DNA of 64,000 nucleotides from Kibdelosporangium sp. MJ126-NF4 (lineage in GTDB: Bacteria; Actinomycetota; Actinomycetes; Mycobacteriales; Pseudonocardiaceae): positions 124,001 through 188,000 of the forward strand of contig NZ_CDME01000007.1 in assembly GCF_000826545.1 (NCBI RefSeq), given 5' to 3'. Position numbers and translations under genes: made by a program. The notes under the pieces are model-generated. The model worked only from the letters and a program-made list of their open reading frames with translations. It was not told where the DNA came from and did not search any database. Shown one piece after another: positions 6,684-15,532 of the stretch (the stretch's first letter is position 1; each line of letters begins with the position of its first letter).

Positions 6684-9470
6684 ATGGGTGCTGGTGGTTG
6701 CCAGTCGTTGATCGGCAGGGACGCGGAACTGGCGGCCCTGCGCGCCACGATCGCCCGTCCCCCGGCGGTGGCATTCGTGGCCGGGGAGGCGGGGATCGGC
6801 AAGACCCGGCTGGTGTCCGAACTCGCCGCCACCGGGCGTGGACACGTGGCCATGGCCTCCTGCCAGCCGCTACCCGATCCTTTTCCCTACGGCGTACTCC
6901 TGGACTGTCTCAGCCAATGTGGAGACCGGCTGCGCGATCCGGGAGCGGTGACCGGGGCGCTGCGCGACCACCTGCCCGAACTCGCCGACCGGTTGCCCGC
7001 GGCGCCGAGGTCGTTGGGCGATCCGGAAGCCGAACGGCACCGGACCTTCCGGGCGATCCGGCAACTGCTGCGCGCGCTGGGACCCACGGTGCTCGTGCTC
7101 GACGACCTGCACTGGGCGGACGTGCGAACCCGACAGGTGCTGCGCTTCCTCCTCGCCGACCCTCCGCCGGAACTGTCGGTCGTGGCCACCTACCGGCCCG
7201 AGGACCTCCCCGAGCTGTCCCCGCTCGGTCATGCCATCCGCTTTCCTGCTGGGATGGCGAGGGTCCAGCTCACGCTGAGTCCGCTGGACGCCGAAGGTGT
7301 GCGTGCCCTGATCGACGGCATGCTGGGAGCCGCGCTCGCGTCCGACCAGTTCGTCGCGGCCGTACTGCACGAGACAGCCGGTATCCCTTACCTGGTCGAG
7401 GAAACGGTCCGAGCACTGCCCGATCCGGAGCGAGACGTGCGCGTGGCCGACGCACGGCGCGTGCTGGCCGAGATCGATGTGCCCGTGCTGGTGCGGGAGA
7501 CGGCCCAGGAACGCCTGCGGAGCCTGCCCGCCGCCGCGCGGTCGATCGCCGAGGCGGCGGCGGTGCTCGGTGTCGCGGAATCGATCGACACCCTCGGCGC
7601 GGTCGCGGGCGGAGCGGACGTGGACCAGATGGTCACGCTCGTCACGTCGTCAGTCCTGGTCGAACACTCGGCGAACCACTACGCGTTTCGCCATCCCCTG
7701 GCGGCCCGCGCGGTCCGTGAGTCACTGCCCGGTCCGTGGCGCAACGAACTGCACACACGGGCCGTGCGGGTGTTGTCCCAACTCGACCGCAAACCCCTGG
7801 CCCGGTTGGCGGCCCACGCCAAAGCAGTCGGCATGGCAGACGAATGGCTGCGGTACAGCGAACTGGCCGCCGACGCCGCGGCCGAGGCCCGTGACGTCCC
7901 CGCCGCGATCGACCTGCTCTGCGAGATGATCGCGGACCGGGACGTGCGCCCGCAGGACGTGAACCGGTTGGCGGCCAAGCTGTGCGGCAACGCGCTGACC
8001 GGGCTGCACAATCCGGCGGTGCTGACGCGCGTGCAAGACCTGCTGTCCGACCCGCGGCTGGCCTCCGACGTCCGGGGCGACGTGCACCTGTGGTTCGGTT
8101 TGTTGCTGCTGCGCGAAACCGGCGAGGGCGACCGCGCCAGGGCGGAGATCGCGCACGCCATCGACCTGTTGGGTGACCGGCCGGAGCGGATCGCGCGCGG
8201 AATGGCGGTCCTGGCCGTGCCGTACCTCTGCACCGCGCCCATCTCCGAACACCAGGCCTGGCTCGACCAGGTGGAGGACCTCCTCGACCACCTGCCCAGC
8301 CGGGCCCTGCGCACCGCCGTGCTGGCCACCACGCTCGGCGGCAGACTGCTCATGGGCGACCCGAGCACCTGGCAGCGCGCCGAACGGTTACCTTCCCCCG
8401 CCGAAACGACCGAGCCGGACGAGATCAGCCACCTGGCCCGCGCGCACTGCAACCTGGCGGACGCCTGCACATGGATCGGCCATTACCAGCGCGCACGTGC
8501 TTTCCTGCGTACCGGGCTGACTCTCGCCGCTCGGATCGGCGCACCGTACGTGATCGGAACCGCCGAGGCCACCGCGGTCCGGCTCGACTGGCTCACCGGG
8601 CACTGGTCGGGACTCGACGAGCGGATCGCCGAACTGCTCAGGACGTACGCGCACCTGCCGCCGTTGATCACCGAGTTGAACCTGGCAGCAGCCTGGCTCG
8701 CGACCGCGCGAGGCGACTGGACACAGGCCGAACGGGGATTCCGGACGGCGTCGGGTCCGCACGCGACCATCCCCGTGCAGATCGCCGCGGCCGGTGGCAC
8801 CGCGGGCTTGCTGCTCGGCCGAGGCGAGACCGCCGCGGCCGTGAAACACGCGGAGCGCGGTGTGACCCTGATCCGCGGCAAAGGAGCGTGGATGTGGGCA
8901 GGCGATGTGGTGCCCCAAGCCGTCGACTGTTACCTGGCCGACGAGCGTGCCGCCGACGCGCACCGGCTCGTCGCGGAGATGACCGACGGGCTGACAGGCA
9001 CCGACGCCCCTTACGCCCAGGCGGCACTGACAGCATGCCAAGCCCGACTGGCCACCCACCACGAAGCCCGACGGCTCTACCAGACGGCGATCGACCTACA
9101 CCGGAAACTCGGGCTGGCCTACCGCGCGACCCAACTCGCCGAACAAGCCACCCACGAGTCACCGCCCGACACCACGGAGCTCGCCTCACTCGCCGAGACC
9201 TACGACTCTCTCGGCGCCACCGTTGACGCCGCCCGCTGCCGTCACAGCATTCGCAGCATCGGCGTGCCAACCCCGTCGCACAGAGGGCGACGCGGCTACG
9301 GCGACGAATTGTCTCCTCGGGAACAGGACGTCGCTCGTCTCGTGGCCAGTGGTCACACCAACCGGGAGATAGCCCAAGCCCTGTTCATCTCGCGGCGCAC
9401 AGTGGAGGAGTATGTCGCCAAGGTCTGCCGCAAGCTCAAGGCGGCCTCCCGCAACGACATCCGCATCTGA
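6684..9470 (+). CDS. LAL-type LuxR regulator with AAA ATPase domain
   Basis: The 928-residue protein has the classic large-ATP-binding LuxR layout: an N-terminal NTPase with Walker A GEAGIGKT at 34-41 and Walker B VLVLDDLHWAD near 136-146. A long helical TPR/MalT-like middle follows, then a C-terminal LuxR helix-turn-helix at about 876-928 (LSPREQDVARLVASGHTNREIA). GGGAG precedes the ATG. The gene is divergent from the subtilase, so it may control exported proteases, but LAL regulators often act elsewhere. Confidence 0.9.
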   Translation: MGAGGCQSLIGRDAELAALRATIARPPAVAFVAGEAGIGKTRLVSELAATGRGHVAMASCQPLPDPFPYGVLLDCLSQCGDRLRDPGAVTGALRDHLPELADRLPAAPRSLGDPEAERHRTFRAIRQLLRALGPTVLVLDDLHWADVRTRQVLRFLLADPPPELSVVATYRPEDLPELSPLGHAIRFPAGMARVQLTLSPLDAEGVRALIDGMLGAALASDQFVAAVLHETAGIPYLVEETVRALPDPERDVRVADARRVLAEIDVPVLVRETAQERLRSLPAAARSIAEAAAVLGVAESIDTLGAVAGGADVDQMVTLVTSSVLVEHSANHYAFRHPLAARAVRESLPGPWRNELHTRAVRVLSQLDRKPLARLAAHAKAVGMADEWLRYSELAADAAAEARDVPAAIDLLCEMIADRDVRPQDVNRLAAKLCGNALTGLHNPAVLTRVQDLLSDPRLASDVRGDVHLWFGLLLLRETGEGDRARAEIAHAIDLLGDRPERIARGMAVLAVPYLCTAPISEHQAWLDQVEDLLDHLPSRALRTAVLATTLGGRLLMGDPSTWQRAERLPSPAETTEPDEISHLARAHCNLADACTWIGHYQRARAFLRTGLTLAARIGAPYVIGTAEATAVRLDWLTGHWSGLDERIAELLRTYAHLPPLITELNLAAAWLATARGDWTQAERGFRTASGPHATIPVQIAAAGGTAGLLLGRGETAAAVKHAERGVTLIRGKGAWMWAGDVVPQAVDCYLADERAADAHRLVAEMTDGLTGTDAPYAQAALTACQARLATHHEARRLYQTAIDLHRKLGLAYRATQLAEQATHESPPDTTELASLAETYDSLGATVDAARCRHSIRSIGVPTPSHRGRRGYGDELSPREQDVARLVASGHTNREIAQALFISRRTVEEYVAKVCRKLKAASRNDIRI

Positions 9471-9475
9471 CACAG

Positions 9476-10531
9476 TCACGTGCCGACCATGTGGTCAGCC
9501 CACTGCTCGACCGCGGCGAAGTAGTCGCGGGCGTTGGGTGCGTAGTTGATGGCATGTCCGTAGCCGCGCAGTGCGTAGGCGTTCAGGCTCGCGGCCGCTG
9601 AGTAGTACAGCGATTCGGTGCGGATGATCCTGTCCCCGGACGAGCAGTCGGTGGCCAGCAGTCCGCAGAAGACGGTGTCCTGGCCCAGTGCGATCATCAC
9701 GGGTTTGTCGATCAGGGCGGAGTACGGCGAGATGACGCCGATCGAGAACAGGTCGACGGCCTGCGAGTACACCGATGTGTCCTTTGTGGCCTCGTCGTGG
9801 GCGATGGCCTCGGCCGTTCTCGGGCCCGGTGTGTGGAAGATGTCGTAGCGGGTGCCGGGGACTGTGGTCATGTAGCCGGGGTCGTGGCCGCTGCCCGCGA
9901 ACTGGGGATCGAGGGCCACCGGATGGGTCGCGGCGAACACCGGGATCGTCCCGCCGATGTTGATCCTGTGCGCCAGACCCGTGACCAGAACGGCGTCCAC
10001 GTCGTGGAATGTCGCCGCCTCGATGATGGCCATCCCCGAGCCGAACGAGTGGCCCGCCAGGATGACCTTGCCGAACCGCGGCTCCACGGTTGCGAGGCGC
10101 AGCTGCTGGATCACCTGGTGCACGACGTCGGCCTCGGTGACGGTGGTCAGCAGCGTACTCAACGGCGTCGAACTTCGGCCCGTGCCAAGGCGATCGATGG
10201 CCAGAGTGGCGTATCCGGCGATGTTCATCGCGCGACGGTAGGACCTGGTTTCCGGACTGTAGGCGATATCCCAGTAGCTGCTGTTGTACGTCCCGCCAGG
10301 GATCAGCACCTGGACTGTGTTCGCCCCGTTCGCAGGGACGCAGAGCTTGCCGTACACGGTTTGCGGGACCTGGCCGAGCTGGACCGGGAAGTACTTGTCC
10401 GCACAGGAAGCAGACGGGTCCGCATCGACCGACAAGGGTGTGATCAGGAATCCGAGCGCCACCGCGGCGAGCACGATGGCACGAGAACGTCGGATCACGG
10501 CCGAATTGAGTCCATTGTGGAATAACCGCAT
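9476..10531 (-). CDS. Secreted alpha/beta hydrolase
   Basis: The start is set at the ATG at 10531, because GGAGG sits 7 nt upstream; the ATG 15 nt further out would place the ribosome site inside the gene. The 351-residue product has an Ala/Ile/Leu-rich signal region, then an alpha/beta-hydrolase domain with nucleophile elbow GHSFGSG and a late histidine in YGHAINYAPNA. It probably acts outside the cell on an ester or amide. The gene converges on the LuxR regulator with a 5-bp gap. Confidence 0.85.
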   Translation of the reverse strand: MRLFHNGLNSAVIRRSRAIVLAAVALGFLITPLSVDADPSASCADKYFPVQLGQVPQTVYGKLCVPANGANTVQVLIPGGTYNSSYWDIAYSPETRSYRRAMNIAGYATLAIDRLGTGRSSTPLSTLLTTVTEADVVHQVIQQLRLATVEPRFGKVILAGHSFGSGMAIIEAATFHDVDAVLVTGLAHRINIGGTIPVFAATHPVALDPQFAGSGHDPGYMTTVPGTRYDIFHTPGPRTAEAIAHDEATKDTSVYSQAVDLFSIGVISPYSALIDKPVMIALGQDTVFCGLLATDCSSGDRIIRTESLYYSAAASLNAYALRGYGHAINYAPNARDYFAAVEQWADHMVGT

Positions 10532-10687
10532 GGTGACGACCTCCATGGCGAACGATGCGGGGGAAACTGTTCACAACCACGGGAAGCGGCTCACCCTAGG
10601 CGGCGTCCGGTGTAGGACGACAGCACCCGATTGGGTGGTGGCACACTGTCAGGGCGCCAGGCCCCACCGCGAGTCGACGGAGGTTCG

Positions 10688-11653
10688 ATGACCACCAAAG
10701 ATGATCTTTCCTGGGCGGACGCGTACCCCGGTGTGTACCCGTTCCTTGGTGAGATCTTCTGCCTCACGTTCGTCAAGGAGGTCGACGCCACCGAGGCCTT
10801 ACGGCGAATGGGCGGCTACCCCGACACCATCGACACACGCACACTGACCGAGATCGGGGACCTGCACAACTTCGACGACGGCTTCCCCGACATGGCCTCG
10901 GCAGTGGCGCTCGGCGACTGGACCGTCCTGTTCGAGCCCAGCGGATTCACCGGCAGCGGCCTGATCACCGCCCTGTCACTCGGGACCGAAGCCGTGTCCG
11001 TGCTGCGCCACGACTACGCCTCTCCCCGCTTCGGATACGCCGTCGACGGCGAACTGATCACCGAGTTCGACCCCACCTTCCCCACCAACCGGCACGGCGC
11101 CGACCCCGACCGGCTGCTGCCCCAGATGCTCGACGTCGGCTTCACCGTCACCGAAGACGAAGAAGGCGAGTTCGACGACGACATGTTCGACGACGACACC
11201 GCCCGCAGCCTGCGACTCACCGAACGGCTCACCGGAGCCCTGCCCACGTTCGAGGTCCTCACCGGCCCACTGACCAGCGCCCAGTTCGAGAAATGGTTCA
11301 GCCAGGCACGCAAACCACCCGCCGGTCGCCCCCACCACACCGGCCCGGTCAACGCCGTCGACGAAGTGCGACGACTCACCGCCCTGCACAGCCTGACCGA
11401 CACCCCAGGACTCGAAGACGCCCTCGCCGCGACCAAACCGGTCCAGGTCACCTCCGACAGCCCACTCGGCCAGCACGTCCGCGGCTGGCTCGCCGAAGCA
11501 CAACGCGCCAGCTGGTCACTCAACGGCCACGCACGAGGCCGCATGACCGACACCCAACGCCGCCGCGCCCACGACCTCGGCTGGCTGGCCGCCGCACTCG
11601 GCGCAGCCCTCCAGGCCGATCCCGAACCCGGCAATCGACCCATCAGCTCGTAG
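10688..11653 (+). CDS. DUF6461-like cytoplasmic protein
   Basis: The product has 321 residues. The N-terminal two thirds (about 1-190) read like DUF6461 proteins: WADAYPGVYPFLGEIFC, then a GDW-VLFEPSGFTGS block. An acidic stretch (EDEEGEFDDDMFDDD) and a basic helical tail follow. GGAGG precedes the ATG. There is no catalytic signature, signal peptide or membrane span. Function unknown; such proteins are common in actinomycete genomes. Confidence 0.75.
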   Translation: MTTKDDLSWADAYPGVYPFLGEIFCLTFVKEVDATEALRRMGGYPDTIDTRTLTEIGDLHNFDDGFPDMASAVALGDWTVLFEPSGFTGSGLITALSLGTEAVSVLRHDYASPRFGYAVDGELITEFDPTFPTNRHGADPDRLLPQMLDVGFTVTEDEEGEFDDDMFDDDTARSLRLTERLTGALPTFEVLTGPLTSAQFEKWFSQARKPPAGRPHHTGPVNAVDEVRRLTALHSLTDTPGLEDALAATKPVQVTSDSPLGQHVRGWLAEAQRASWSLNGHARGRMTDTQRRRAHDLGWLAAALGAALQADPEPGNRPISS

Positions 11654-11670
11654 TGCCGAGGTCCCGCTCG

Positions 11671-11724
11671 CGCAACCAATGTGGCCTTCGGTGCGCTGGT
11701 CGCAACCAAGGCGGCCTTCGGTGC
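11671..11724. repeat. Two direct repeats, 30-bp period
   Basis: CGCAACCAANGNGGCCTTCG followed by GTGC occurs at 11671-11694 and again at 11701-11724, with two mismatches. It sits between genes and does not code. It resembles short repeats scattered downstream of genes in Pseudonocardiaceae; that is from memory and not checked. Confidence 0.7.
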
Positions 11725-11784
11725 ATCCCGTAACGTCACCTGTGCACAGTCAGCCATCGCGATCACCGTGGGGGGGAATCCGTC

Positions 11785-12327
11785 ATGGCCACCGCACTGA
11801 TCATCGGTGACGTCCAGCGGGGCATCACGAGCGGCTACCCGTTCACCAGGCAGGTAGTCCCGCCGCTCACCGAACTGCTCCCCCGCGCCCGTGCGGCCGG
11901 GGCTCTTGTCGTGTTCGTCCGCTTCGCGATGCGCGGCAATGGGGCTGACCTGCCGCCGGGCAACGAGATGGTCAAGTCGTTCCACGAGGCCGGGGACACG
12001 TTCCACGAGGGATCGGCCAGCACCGAGGTCGATCTGCCGGTCGCCGACGAGGACGTCGTCGTGCTGAAACGCCGTGCCAGCGCGTTCGCCGGGACGGATC
12101 TCGACCTGGTGCTCCGTGCCCGCGGGGTCGACGCTCTCGCGATCGCCGGAGTCGCGACCAGCGCGATGGTGGCCGCCACGTGCTACGACGCGGCGGACCG
12201 CGGCTACCAGGTGACCGTGCTGCGGGACGGTTGCGCCGACAGCGACACGGCCATGCACGACTTCTTCATGGACGCGGTCTTCCCCAGCCGGGGATTCGAG
12301 GTCGTGTCCTGCTCCAACTGGGCCTAG
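11785..12327 (+). CDS. Isochorismatase-fold (cysteine hydrolase family) protein without the nucleophile Cys
   Basis: This is a 180-residue single-domain protein with the family Asp (Asp9 in IIGDVQRG), the lysine (Lys95 in VVLKRRASAF) and the C-terminal loop GVATSAMVAATCYDAADRGY. In active members the nucleophilic Cys lies at the position of Met128, so hydrolysis by the usual mechanism is unlikely; Cys133 is five residues further on. It converges on the SsgA gene, and the two stop codons share CTAG. Confidence 0.85.
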   Translation: MATALIIGDVQRGITSGYPFTRQVVPPLTELLPRARAAGALVVFVRFAMRGNGADLPPGNEMVKSFHEAGDTFHEGSASTEVDLPVADEDVVVLKRRASAFAGTDLDLVLRARGVDALAIAGVATSAMVAATCYDAADRGYQVTVLRDGCADSDTAMHDFFMDAVFPSRGFEVVSCSNWA

Positions 12328-12731
12328 GCGAGCTTGCTCAGTTCGTGGTCGAAGTCGAACCAGGCGTGTTCCTGGCTGGGCGGGATGTGCTCGTAGGTCC
12401 GGTCGAGGAAGTCGGCGAGGTCGTCCGCTGCTGCCTCGAGCGTGGCAGTGCCGCCGGGCGCGGACAGCTCGAACACCACCAGCGTGGGATCGACGGCGGG
12501 GGCGATCCGCATATCACCCAGGCCCGCGGCGGCGATCAGGCCGTCCGCCAGCAGACTTCTGGCGAAAGTCCAGTGCACCGCTTTGCGGCCGGTGTGGAAC
12601 TCGGCAGTCACCGCGTACGGGTCACGCGTGTCGTAGCACAGGTCGGCCCGGATCGTCGCCGCAGCCTCGGCGGCGTGGATCCGCAAACCGAACGGGATCG
12701 TGGCACGCACTGTGGTGTGCGGATTGGTCAT
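12324..12731 (-). CDS. SsgA-family sporulation/cell-division regulator
   Basis: The 135-residue protein matches the length and pattern of SsgA-like proteins: RADLCYDTRDPYAVTAEFH, then VHWTFARSLLADGL. In Streptomyces these proteins position septa and peptidoglycan synthesis during sporulation. The start is the ATG at 12731, with GAGG 7 nt upstream, rather than the longer reading frame. Which paralogue it is cannot be told. Its presence supports a filamentous, sporulating actinomycete. Confidence 0.9.
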   Translation of the reverse strand: MTNPHTTVRATIPFGLRIHAAEAAATIRADLCYDTRDPYAVTAEFHTGRKAVHWTFARSLLADGLIAAAGLGDMRIAPAVDPTLVVFELSAPGGTATLEAAADDLADFLDRTYEHIPPSQEHAWFDFDHELSKLA

Positions 12732-13023
12732 GGCTGACCTCTTCTCGTATGCCGAGTGTTCCTCATGTCTACTCATAGGTAACACCACTGCGACCCGGGA
12801 TCATCGCAGGGAGTCGCCGATTTCACGCGAACGTGCGAGACATGTTCACCCTTGTGACAAAATCGTCGACCGTTGTTCGCGACGCCAAAACGGACCGTAT
12901 CCAGCCGAACGCGGACGGCCACGGCGCACCGGCCATTTATGTCCGGCCCCAAGTCCTTGCCTCACTACGGACCGTCACTGCACCATCACGGTGACATGCG
13001 GTAACCGGATCAGGGAGGACCAT

Positions 13024-14001
13024 GTGAACGAGCAACACCACAGCCGTCGGAGCATGCTGAAAGCAGCCGGAGGGCTCAGCGCGGCGATGGCACTCGGCAG
13101 CGTCGCCACCGCGGGCACAGCCCACGCGACCGGCAACGGCTTCGGGCTGACGATCGTCGACCGCAACGAGAGCGACCCCCGGATGTGGTACTACCGGTTC
13201 GCCACCGACCAGATCGGCTGGAACCCGGCCGTCAACGTCCTGCTGCCCGACGACTACCACAACAGCGGTCGCACGTACCCCGTGCTGTACCTGTTCCACG
13301 GCGGCGGCAACGACCAGGACTTCATCACCTTCGACCGGCTGGGCATCCGGGACTGGACCGCGGGCAAGCCGATCATCGTCGTGATGCCCGACGGCGGGCA
13401 CGCGGGCTGGTACGGCAACCCGGTCACGACCAACGTGGGCCCCCGCAACTGGGAGAACTTCCACATCGGCCAGTTGCTGCCGTGGGTCGAGGCGAACTTC
13501 CGCACCTTCGCGGAGTACGACGGCCGCGCGGTCGCCGGGTTCTCGATGGGCGGCTTCGGCGCGTTGAAGTACGCCGCCAAGTACTTCGGCCACTTCGCCT
13601 CGGTCAGCTCCCATTCCGGCCCGGCCAGTCTCCGCCGCGACAACGGCTTGGTCGTGCACTGGGCCAACCTCAGCTCGGCGGCACTGGACCTGGGCGGCGG
13701 CACGGTCTACGGCGTGCCGTGGGACGAGGCCAGGGTCACGGCCGACAACCCCGTCCAACGCATCGAGAGCTACCGCAACAAGCGCGTCTTCCTGGTCGCC
13801 GGTACCAGCCCCGACCCGGTCAACTGGTTCGACCAGGCCAACGAGACCCAGGTGCTGGCCGGGCAGCGCGAGTTCCGCGCGGTGCTGGACCAGGCAGGTA
13901 TCCCGTACGAGGCGCACGAGGAGCCCGGCGGCCACTTCGTCCGCGACTACATGATGCGGGCCGACCTCGACGGCATCATCGCCCGGCTCCGCAAGGCGTA
14001 G
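13024..14001 (+). CDS. Tat-exported esterase (antigen-85/esterase D fold)
   Basis: The GTG at 13024 follows GGGAGG by 5 nt; the neighbouring ATG is out of frame and immediately stopped. The 325-residue protein begins with a Tat signal (SRRSMLKAAGG) and an alanine-rich stretch ending AHA. The esterase domain has LFHGGG, the nucleophile Ser174 in GFSMGGFG, and a late histidine in EEPGGHFVRDYM. It is the first of three genes for exported proteins with gaps of 8 and 2 bp, so the three are probably cotranscribed. Confidence 0.88.
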   Translation: MNEQHHSRRSMLKAAGGLSAAMALGSVATAGTAHATGNGFGLTIVDRNESDPRMWYYRFATDQIGWNPAVNVLLPDDYHNSGRTYPVLYLFHGGGNDQDFITFDRLGIRDWTAGKPIIVVMPDGGHAGWYGNPVTTNVGPRNWENFHIGQLLPWVEANFRTFAEYDGRAVAGFSMGGFGALKYAAKYFGHFASVSSHSGPASLRRDNGLVVHWANLSSAALDLGGGTVYGVPWDEARVTADNPVQRIESYRNKRVFLVAGTSPDPVNWFDQANETQVLAGQREFRAVLDQAGIPYEAHEEPGGHFVRDYMMRADLDGIIARLRKA

Positions 14002-14009
14002 GGGCTCTC

Positions 14010-15530
14010 ATGAGATCTCTCAGAGTGTTCCTGTCGCTGATCGTCCTGGTGTTCGCTGTCGCCGTCGTTCCAGCCATCGCCATTCCAGCAGCCGCAGAGT
14101 CCTCCGACCGCGGCGGCCCGATCACCCGCAGCGAGGTGATCTGGCGTGCCCAGTACTGGGTGGACAACCAACCCGGCCCGTACGACCAGGGCGGGTTCTC
14201 CCCCGGTCCCGGCGGGGATTACAACTACCGCCGTGACTGTTCCGGATACGTGTCGATGGCGTGGCACCTCAACGCCAACCCGTCGACACAGGGACTCCCG
14301 GGCTACTCACACGAGATCGCCAGGGACCAGCTGCGCCCGGGAGACATTCTCAACTCGTTCTACGACCACGTTCTGCTCTTCCACAAGTGGGAGGACGACC
14401 AGGGCGGATTCTCCTACTATTCCTTCGGTTCGACGCCGGTGCGGCACCTGCGCGCGAACATCAACAACGCCAGTCTCGACGGTCATCCCAACGGCGACTA
14501 CAAGGCGTTGCGCTACAACAAGATCATCGAGGACACCAGCACCCGGCCGCATCCGTACGCCTCCGGTCGTGTGGTGTCCGGCAGGTCCGCGGACGGCCGG
14601 TTGGAGACGTTCGCGGCTGGCACCGACGGTGTCTACCACTCGTGGCAGCTCGCGGTGAACGGCGACTGGTCGACGTGGGAGTTCCTGCGCGGGCCGCGCA
14701 GCGCGCAACTCGCTGTGGCGTCGAACGCGGACGGCCGGTTGGAGCTGTTCGCTCTGTCGGACAGCACTTTCGAGCACATGTGGCAGACCGCACCGAGTGG
14801 GACCTGGTCCGGCTGGGAGAACTTCGGCGGCGGCGGATACCGAGTCGCGGCGGGCACCAACGCCGACGGCCGCATCGAAGTGATGGCGTCGAACAACGAC
14901 GGCGTGTTCCACCGCTGGCAAACCGCGCCCAGCGGCGGCTGGAGCACCTGGGAAGGCACCTTCGGCGGTCCGGCCAACTCCCGGCTCGCCATGGAGAACG
15001 CGCCCGACGGCCGACTGGAGGTGTTCGCCTTGTCGGACACGACGTTCCAGCACCTGTGGCAGACCGCGGTCAACGGCGGCTGGTCATCGTGGGAGAACTT
15101 CGGCGGCGGCGGGCACGACGTCACCGTCAACCACAACACGGACGGTCGGCTGGAGGTGTTCGCGTCCAATCCGAACGGTGTGTTCCACAAGTGGCAGACC
15201 AGTCCGACCGCGTGGTCCGACTGGGCCGCGACCGGGGGGATCGCCAATGCCGAACTGGTCACGTCGCGGTCGGTCGACGGCCGGGTGGAAGTGTTCGCCA
15301 TCAACGGGAGCACCGCGAGCCATGCCTGGCAGACGCAACCGAACGCACCGTATTCGGACTGGGAGACGTTCGGCACCGGCGGTTCGGAGATCGGCGCGAG
15401 CACCAACGCCGACGGCCGCATCGAGGTGTTCGGAACAAACAGCACAGGCGTCTACCACAAGTGGCAGACCGGATTCTCCACCTGGTCGGACTGGGCATGG
15501 CTGAACGGCTCCGGACCGGGAGGCGTCTAG
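14010..15530 (+). CDS. Secreted NlpC/P60-like hydrolase with C-terminal tectonin/PLL-like beta-propeller
   Basis: The 506-residue protein starts at the ATG at 14010, after AGGGG. It has a signal peptide (1-30) and an NlpC/P60-type domain (about 35-180) with Cys77 in RRDCSGY and His120 in YDHVLLFHKW. From about 190 to the end about seven propeller blades repeat an ADGRLEVFA ... WQT ... WSxWENFGG unit of about 46 residues. The propeller probably binds glycans and the N-domain probably cleaves a cell-wall peptide or amide bond. The next gene shares the same propeller. Confidence 0.88.
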   Translation: MRSLRVFLSLIVLVFAVAVVPAIAIPAAAESSDRGGPITRSEVIWRAQYWVDNQPGPYDQGGFSPGPGGDYNYRRDCSGYVSMAWHLNANPSTQGLPGYSHEIARDQLRPGDILNSFYDHVLLFHKWEDDQGGFSYYSFGSTPVRHLRANINNASLDGHPNGDYKALRYNKIIEDTSTRPHPYASGRVVSGRSADGRLETFAAGTDGVYHSWQLAVNGDWSTWEFLRGPRSAQLAVASNADGRLELFALSDSTFEHMWQTAPSGTWSGWENFGGGGYRVAAGTNADGRIEVMASNNDGVFHRWQTAPSGGWSTWEGTFGGPANSRLAMENAPDGRLEVFALSDTTFQHLWQTAVNGGWSSWENFGGGGHDVTVNHNTDGRLEVFASNPNGVFHKWQTSPTAWSDWAATGGIANAELVTSRSVDGRVEVFAINGSTASHAWQTQPNAPYSDWETFGTGGSEIGASTNADGRIEVFGTNSTGVYHKWQTGFSTWSDWAWLNGSGPGGV

Positions 15531-15532
15531 CC

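Noticed and set aside
14261..15530. Extended plus-strand frame leading into the GH43-like gene
   Set aside because: The frame is open only because of GC bias; the signal peptide and start of the real gene are at 15533, and the upstream part overlaps the NlpC/P60 gene out of frame.
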